This document shows, piece after piece, positions 58,462 to 64,000 of a stretch of DNA of 64,000 nucleotides. The translations under genes and the position numbers were made by a program. The stretch is from Branchiostoma floridae (Eukaryota > Chordata > Leptocardii > Amphioxiformes > Branchiostomatidae): the NCBI RefSeq assembly GCF_000003815.2, contig NC_049997.1, positions 6,163,204-6,227,203 of the forward strand, given 5' to 3'. The notes under the pieces were generated by a model. The model did no database searches and was not told the origin of the DNA. It saw only the letters and a list, made by a program, of their open reading frames with translations. How positions within the stretch are numbered: position 1 is the stretch's first letter; each line of letters opens with the position of its first letter.

Positions 58462-59040
58462 GTTTATTTTGTTGTTATTTCAGTCAGTAGCAACAATGAG
58501 TTTGTTTTAGTACTGGTAGAAAGCTGATCAACGTATAATTAAGGTCTCTTCTCTGTAATGAAGGAGTGCTGAAAAAGAGGAGAGGATATGAAAAAAAAAA
58601 ATTTCGTTTAAACATTCTAATTTCTACATCTATATGATTAACCAGTATTAAGAAATACACTTTACATTTTGTAACGTTAATATCCGTTAACGGTTAAGAT
58701 CACTCAGGTGCAAATCCCACCAAACGATGTCGTTGAATTTGAAATCATTTTAAGTTTGAGTTTCGATGTATCGTGTACTGTGAACTTGTCCAAAACGTCC
58801 AAAAAGAAGCGAATTATAACGCAAGACATTTTGGTTATGAAAGTGACCACCAAGCCCTCTCACCACATAAATAAATGCACGTTGTGTGGTGTATACGTAA
58901 CGTTGTCATTCTATGCTTAACGCCACAAATCAGGAAGATATGAGTATTATTGTAAAGTACACCTTACCGACACAATAGGTAGTTCCTTGTAGAGAAAACA
59001 CAGACACTTGGAACGTTACTAGCAGGGCGATGGAGAAACA
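58462..59040 (-). promoter_or_regulatory. 5'UTR, 5'UTR intron and promoter side of the microprotein gene
   Basis: Reading minus, a putative non-coding exon ends at 58968 before GTAAGGT. An intron follows to 58569, with a strong pyrimidine tract and CAG. A second 5'UTR segment (58568-58462) leads to the ATG. No upstream ATG is seen in the 90 bases before the donor. Confidence 0.45.
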
Positions 59041-60265
59041 AGGACAGCTCGACCTCTGGGTATAAAGGTTAGAGGTCAACGTTCTCACTTCCTGATTATC
59101 GAAATGCAATCTAAAACTTATTAAGTCGTGTTAAAATGTGCAAAGATGTGTCATATCAACATATTTATGACTGTTATTTTGTAGATAATGACCAAAAAAT
59201 GCAAAGAAAGGAAATGTTCTATCGCTGGCTTGCAAAAACCTCCCCGCCGTTCCAATGGTATAGCCTAATTTCAAGATGGCTGTCTGAGCGGATGATTTTC
59301 GCGGGGTGGCTGCGTTTTATGTGCATATTTCGTCACACATTCAGATATAAATGAGTTGTATGTGATCGCTGAAGTCTTCTGAATTGCTTGTCAACATATC
59401 CATTGATTCCGAAGGCGACTAGTTCACTTAGAGAAGGTTAGTTTTCTGTGATTTTTTTATGGGGGAGGGGGGCATACGCTCACCGTAGTACAGTCTTTCT
59501 TGTATGCTCTACCATACATGTATATTGAATTCTACAACAATGGACTGGTTACAGATACAGATAGATGTGAAACTTATGACCTTTCTTAACGTCATGCTAT
59601 AGAAGAAGGCCTTGTTCACTAACTGCTAGAGATATCGATAAAGGCGATAAACAATGTGTATTTCTATTTGTATTTATTGACAAATTATGAAAACAATATA
59701 GTTAACGTGTAAGTGTTGGGGTAGCCAGTCTACTATCAGGAATGCTAACAAAACGTGTCTGTGTAGTAACTTTAGTTCCCTGGCCGTGCCGTGTTCAAAT
59801 CATGGACATTCTTGTTCAAATATGCAGCATTTCTAACGAATTGATGTAAGCCACTCTTCAGCTACAGTATTGGTCAATACTGATACATGTAAATGAGCTA
59901 ATTCTCTTTGTGTGTGGTCTAAGAACCGACGTTACCACCTTGATTCCATGCCTGTTAGTGTTACACTTTTACTGTAATCCTTTATTTGTTAACAACTTAA
60001 CAGTAACTTTATTTTAAATAAATACTAGTAGCTACTTTATTGGTCACTTTAAAATTTGGTCCGCTAAAATTTCCTCATCGCAAAAATTTGATCACTCACT
60101 ATTTGAGATAGTGATCATGTTGTTTCCACTGTAAGAATTAAATGCTCTCTTTTCCCCCAACCGCTGAAATTACCAACCTCAATATTAAATGGATTTGAAG
60201 TATATTATTCATGTCTCAGCTTTCTTCATTATGTTACCAACAGCAGAGAAGCCAACAAACCTACC
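59041..60265. promoter_or_regulatory. Shared intergenic region between microprotein gene and TAF8
   Basis: These divergently transcribed genes are about 1.3 kb apart. No TATA box or clear transcription-factor cluster was identified. An open frame at 59136-59354 (+) has no family character. A weak acceptor-like CAACAG at 60238-60243 leaves open an upstream TAF8 exon. Confidence 0.35.
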
Positions 60266-63212
60266 ATGACCTCCACGGAGGCTTCAGCGCTGGCATCTGC
60301 CCGCCGGCGTGCCCTGACAGTAGCGGTAAGCGCCCTGTGTACAGAGGGAGGGTTCGGCACTGCAGAGAAGGCAGCACTGGAGAGCTTAACAGAGATGTTA
60401 CAGAGTTGTAAGTATATACTTAATTCATCTTTAAAGTACAAGCTTTCCCAGTTCTTCACCTGTTCAAAAGTTAATCCAAGGTGGCACCCCACCCCTACCA
60501 GGACAATGATGGTTCCTCAATCATTCTCTTAAACTAGGACAGTAAAAGATTGGAACTACCACCATCATAGTAAAATCGTTGGAAGTTCTTAGTTTAAACT
60601 TGAAAAGATAAGTGTTTCAAGTTTTCAACCTGTATAGAGGTCCAGAGATTTAAGTTCACAAGGTGGTCTTGCGGGTTTGGGGTGTTTAAAGTACTTAAAG
60701 AATTACTTTACATATTGAAGGTTAAATCAATTTGTGTACACATTCTTTCAAAGGTTGGATGGTCAATTTAGAACTCTTTGTTCCCAGATATCACAGAGAT
60801 GGGCAGGAGTGCCAAACAGTACTGTGAGCTGGCAGGTCGGACTGAGCCAATGCTGACTGATGTCACTGTGTCCCTCATAGAAATGGGTAACAATAATTTA
60901 CTTCTATATGTATAGTTTTGTATATGTTTTTTTTCTGTATCATGTGTATGTCATGTAGTTTTGAACAGTACTTATATACTCGTATCTTAAGGGATGACCA
61001 CAGGAAGAATAGCTTACTAACAATCGACACAGGTTACATCAAATCTCTAAAAAGGTCTGATACGTTATATTTTCTACTGTCTGGCCATGGTTTTACTAGA
61101 AATTAGTTTACCTTCTACATGAAACTGTCAGGCCTAGATTTTTTTCACTGCCATGCACTACTTATGGTAAAGATTGTTTTGTTATGAATATAGAGTGGGT
61201 CTAAGTTGAAGGAAAATGAGTCAAACACAGAATACATGTGCTAAGATATGATATCTAATTTTGTCTTTATCTGTCCTCAGGTGCAGATATTGAAGGGCTG
61301 CCAGCTTATGCCAGGAGGGCAAACCGCCTCACTATGACCGCTCGTAAGTTGGGATTTTTTCTAAGATACTATCCAGTTATCAGCTGAATGACGCCAGTCT
61401 TTAAATATAGCTCAACAACACAAGTCTATGAAAGCATAAAAGTAAAGCAGCCATTCTCTGTTTAAAGAAAGCAGGATGCTTTTTCAAGTGGCTGGTTGTG
61501 CAATGTTTTGTTAAATGCTGTGCGCAGGATTGGACAAGTTTTCAAAAATTCACTTGTCCTATCGTGCAAGTGCATAAAAAATTATGACTGCTCGTAAGTT
61601 GGGAATCTTTTTAGATATTCTACAGTTATCAGATTCAGGATGACACTAGTTCATAAACCTTTGGTAAGCAGCTATCCTCTGGTGAGGTGAAATATGATGC
61701 TTTTCCAAGTACTGTAAATGCAGAAACTTTCGCGGTGGTTTGATGTTCGTGGTTTTCACGGTGGCTGCTTCACCGCAAACTTAAAACTACTGCGCGTGAA
61801 CATTTTTCCATGGCAGCAAGAGACTACAGTGCATGGTTCTACCGCAAACTTAAAACCACTGCAAAAAGTTCTTTTTCCTGCTACCGCGAAATTAAATCCC
61901 CGTGACCTTTAATACCTTTACAGAATTTTGTAGTGCAATGCAGCCTTGCTTTGGCTCATACTTTCAGTCAAGTACACAGACCACCTGGCCCTTGTACATG
62001 TGGCCACTTTTTGGTGGTCCCCTTGGCAGGGCTCGAAAAACTGGGTGCATGTGCACCCAGGTGCACCCAAAATTGGAACTGTGCACCCAATTTTTTGCAT
62101 TGCCGCGCCAGCGGCAATGCCTTATGCCAGCTTTCTTCCATGGTTGGATCAATGGACGGACCTTTTAACCCAGCCCTTCCAAAGCCCCTTCCAAAGGCCC
62201 TTCTTTCCTTGCCGAGTTTCATGGCTTAGTTAGACAATGGTACATTCCAGGCGAGTATTAAAACGCTCTTCTAGACGCATGTTACTGTATGTGGTCCAGC
62301 GTAATAAATCTACGCTTTAACTCACCATGTTTATATAAAGATATATCACAAATTGCATCAGAAGGAACTTATTTTGTAATGAAAAATAATGCATATTCAT
62401 TGTGGGTCAAAAAGTTTTACAAAACCTGTTTAATGTGCCAATAATTCATGTGACATAAATTATGATAATGAGGTAAATTTCCAATATCCCCTTTTGCTGC
62501 ATTTCCTACTGAAGAAGCTAGGTGTCGCTCTCAGCAGTTCAGTCATAAAATATGCGGCAATGCACAGCTTTTCTTAAAAGATTTCTTCTTTCAGTGGGTG
62601 CACAAGGTGCACCCAAATATTTTCTTAGGTTTATGTATGTAAAGATTTCAAGTATACTAGTGTACATCATATTCTTGACATCTAAGTGTTAGAAAGATGA
62701 TAAAAATGTCTGTCATGATACTTGTTTAAGAATTTGATAGCTTGTAACTTAGTTGTGTTTTAATTTTTGTCTGACATTCTACTTAAATTTAAGTGGTGCA
62801 CCCAAAAATATTTTGGTGCACCAAATTTTTTAAGCTGGGTGCACCAGTGCACCTAATCCCAAAAATGAATTTCGAGCCCTGCCTTGGTGTTCTCAATGAC
62901 ACAAGCAGTAAGAATCCTGTCGTTAGTGGCCACTTTTCTTAGTTCAAGTCCATTATGTGGACAGGTTTTACAATACCGACAAAAAGTGACCGCAATGGCC
63001 AGGTGGCCCCTATATTCAGGTGACCCCTAAGGCAGGTTTCACTGTATTCATAAACTGAAAATATGGTTGTCTCTGCCCCCCTTTCAGAGCCTCAGGCCAG
63101 GACACCGGGGAACCCTAAGGTGCTCCAGACGGGTACCAGGAAGCCGCACCCGTCTTACGTACCTGAACACCTGCCTGCCTTCCCCGACCCGCACACCTAC
63201 ATCAGAACACCT
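60266..63212 (+). CDS. TAF8: TFIID subunit TAF8, first four exons (partial)
   Basis: TAF8 is a histone-fold subunit of the general transcription factor TFIID, pairing with TAF10. Exons are 60266-60407, 60788-60886, 61281-61343 and 63088-63212; the introns are GT-AG and phases agree, giving 143 residues. Residues about 10-85 form the histone fold (GFGTAEKAALESLTEMLQS, YITEMGRSAKQYCELAGRTE, DVTVSLIEMGADIEGLPAYA). Residues 120-143 carry the conserved RKPHPSYVPEHLPAFPDPHT followed by YIRTP. Human TAF8 is about 310 aa, so the rest lies beyond the window. The N-terminus is shorter than in vertebrates. The ATG context (CTACCATGA) is acceptable. Confidence 0.93.
61713..61905. mobile_element. Dispersed MITE-like repeat in TAF8 intron 3
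   Basis: ACTGTAAATGCAGAAACTTT then CGCGGTGGTTTGATGTTCG, with ACCGCAAACTTAAAACTACT repeated inverted and direct, is the pattern of a CG-rich foldback repeat. Its right end is degraded. Confidence 0.5.
62027..62881. mobile_element. hAT-type MITE, 855 bp, in TAF8 intron 3
   Basis: The ends CAGGGCTCGAA (62027) and TTCGAGCCCTG (62881) are typical hAT terminal repeats. CCTTGG flanks both sides; the expected 8-bp duplication is only partly kept (CCCCTTGG against CCTTGGTG). Sub-terminal regions are rich in GTGCACCCAA and its complement. No transposase is encoded. Confidence 0.75.
62925..63044. mobile_element. Truncated copy of the CAGTCAAACCTG MITE
   Basis: AAAAAGTGACCGCAATGGCC, AGGTGGCCCC and CAGGTTTCACTG match the right part of the 45164-45647 element. 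It ends about 45 bp before TAF8 exon 4. Confidence 0.6.
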
Positions 63213-63493
63213 GTAAGTACGTCTGAACAGCTTTCCTGACCCTCACACTATCAGAACACCTGTAAGTACCTAAATACCTACATCAGAACATCTGTAAGTA
63301 CCTGAACACCTGCCTGCCTTCCCCGAACCACACACCTACATCAGAACACCTGTAAGTATGTCTGAACAGCTTTCCTGACCCTCACACTATCAGAACACCT
63401 GTAAGTACCTAAATACCTACATCAGAACATCTGTAAGTACCTGAGCACCTGCCTGCCTTCCCCGAACCACACACCTACATCAGAACACCTGTA
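63160..63493 (+). repeat. TAF8: 139-bp tandem repeat of the TAF8 exon-4 end and donor
   Basis: The exon end (GAACACCTGCCTGCCTTCCC … CATCAGAACACCT) plus its GTAAGT donor is repeated. GTAAG occurs at 63213, 63262, 63294, 63352, 63401, 63433 and 63491, and corresponding sites are exactly 139 bp apart. The first donor (63213) joins the conserved coding sequence; the others lie downstream in the intron. Confidence 0.85.
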
Positions 63494-64000
63494 AGTTTTG
63501 GATTGATGTCATGGTTATTGGGTTGGCCAACTACTCTCTCTTTGCAGTCAGGGGTTGAATTGTGAGGGGCTTATAATTAAATTGTACATGTATACGCGAT
63601 ACTTAGTGAGTGATCTCAGAGAGTGACAGCCATTGGAGTATTAACTTAATAATTAAGTAATAAATCACTGGCACCGTGAAGGACCCCATTTCTTTTCAAA
63701 TAAGTGTGATGGATTCTTTAAAAAAGTGATGCTCCAGCTGTGGCTCTTCTCGAACACTGCTACCTGAGGGATGTCTTTAATAACAAAGCTAGATACCCAT
63801 TTTTACCTGAGTTAAGTGAGGAAAGTCATGTAACACACAATGCCAAGTAGCATCCAAATATAACATTTTACTTTTGGTAATGCATTGTACACAATACTTC
63901 ATGTATTGTTTGTTACTTGTGTTATTTATACCTTCCTTACCACATGTTAGTTTGAGACTTTTTAAACGTTGCCGTACATTTGTATATTCTTTTTTTTTCA
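63494..64000 (+). other. TAF8 intron 4 continuing past the window
   Basis: AT-rich intronic DNA with no recognised exon or repeat. Confidence 0.6.

Overview
The window looks like nuclear DNA of a lancelet (Branchiostoma-like chordate). This is inferred from intron-rich metazoan genes (TAF8, PIGZ, a single-exon LRR-Ig receptor), an abundance of short foldback transposons and minisatellites, and the lack of any bacterial or plant signature. No species assignment is possible from sequence reading alone. Roughly 10% is coding; the rest is introns and repeat-rich intergenic DNA.

Layout. 1-13.4 kb: AT-rich intergenic DNA with tandem arrays (units of about 410, 330 and 149 bp) and small transposons with inverted ends. 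13.48-17.4 kb: an intronless coding exon for an 835-aa LRR-Ig single-pass receptor (+), with a visible upstream splice acceptor and a 3'UTR ending in AATAAA. 17.4-41.5 kb: a gene-poor stretch of repeats, including two opposed arrays of one 56-bp unit, arrays of about 138, 127, 440, 125, 150 and 17 bp, four decayed non-LTR retrotransposon tails, a tRNA-derived SINE and several MITEs. 41.9-57.3 kb: a ten-exon gene (+) whose exon phases all agree and give a 699-aa membrane-anchored protein with a C-terminal TPR-like region. Its first intron (8.7 kb) holds a complete two-exon PIGZ gene on the opposite strand plus several MITEs, and its eighth intron is almost entirely a G-rich 30-bp minisatellite. 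58.2-59.0 kb: a 74-aa microprotein gene (-) resembling PIGBOS1, tail-to-tail with the TPR gene and head-to-head with TAF8. 60.3-63.2 kb: the first four coding exons of TAF8 (+), which runs off the right edge.

The genes do not form an obvious pathway: LRR-Ig is a cell-surface receptor, PIGZ an ER mannosyltransferase of GPI-anchor synthesis, TAF8 a TFIID subunit, and the TPR protein and microprotein are uncharacterised membrane proteins. The most distinctive features are the nested PIGZ gene, the unrecognised membrane-TPR protein, the PIGBOS-like microprotein, a piggyBac-like MITE carrying five perfect CRE sites, a G-quadruplex-prone intronic minisatellite, and a minisatellite built from a TAF8 exon end that multiplies a splice donor seven-fold.
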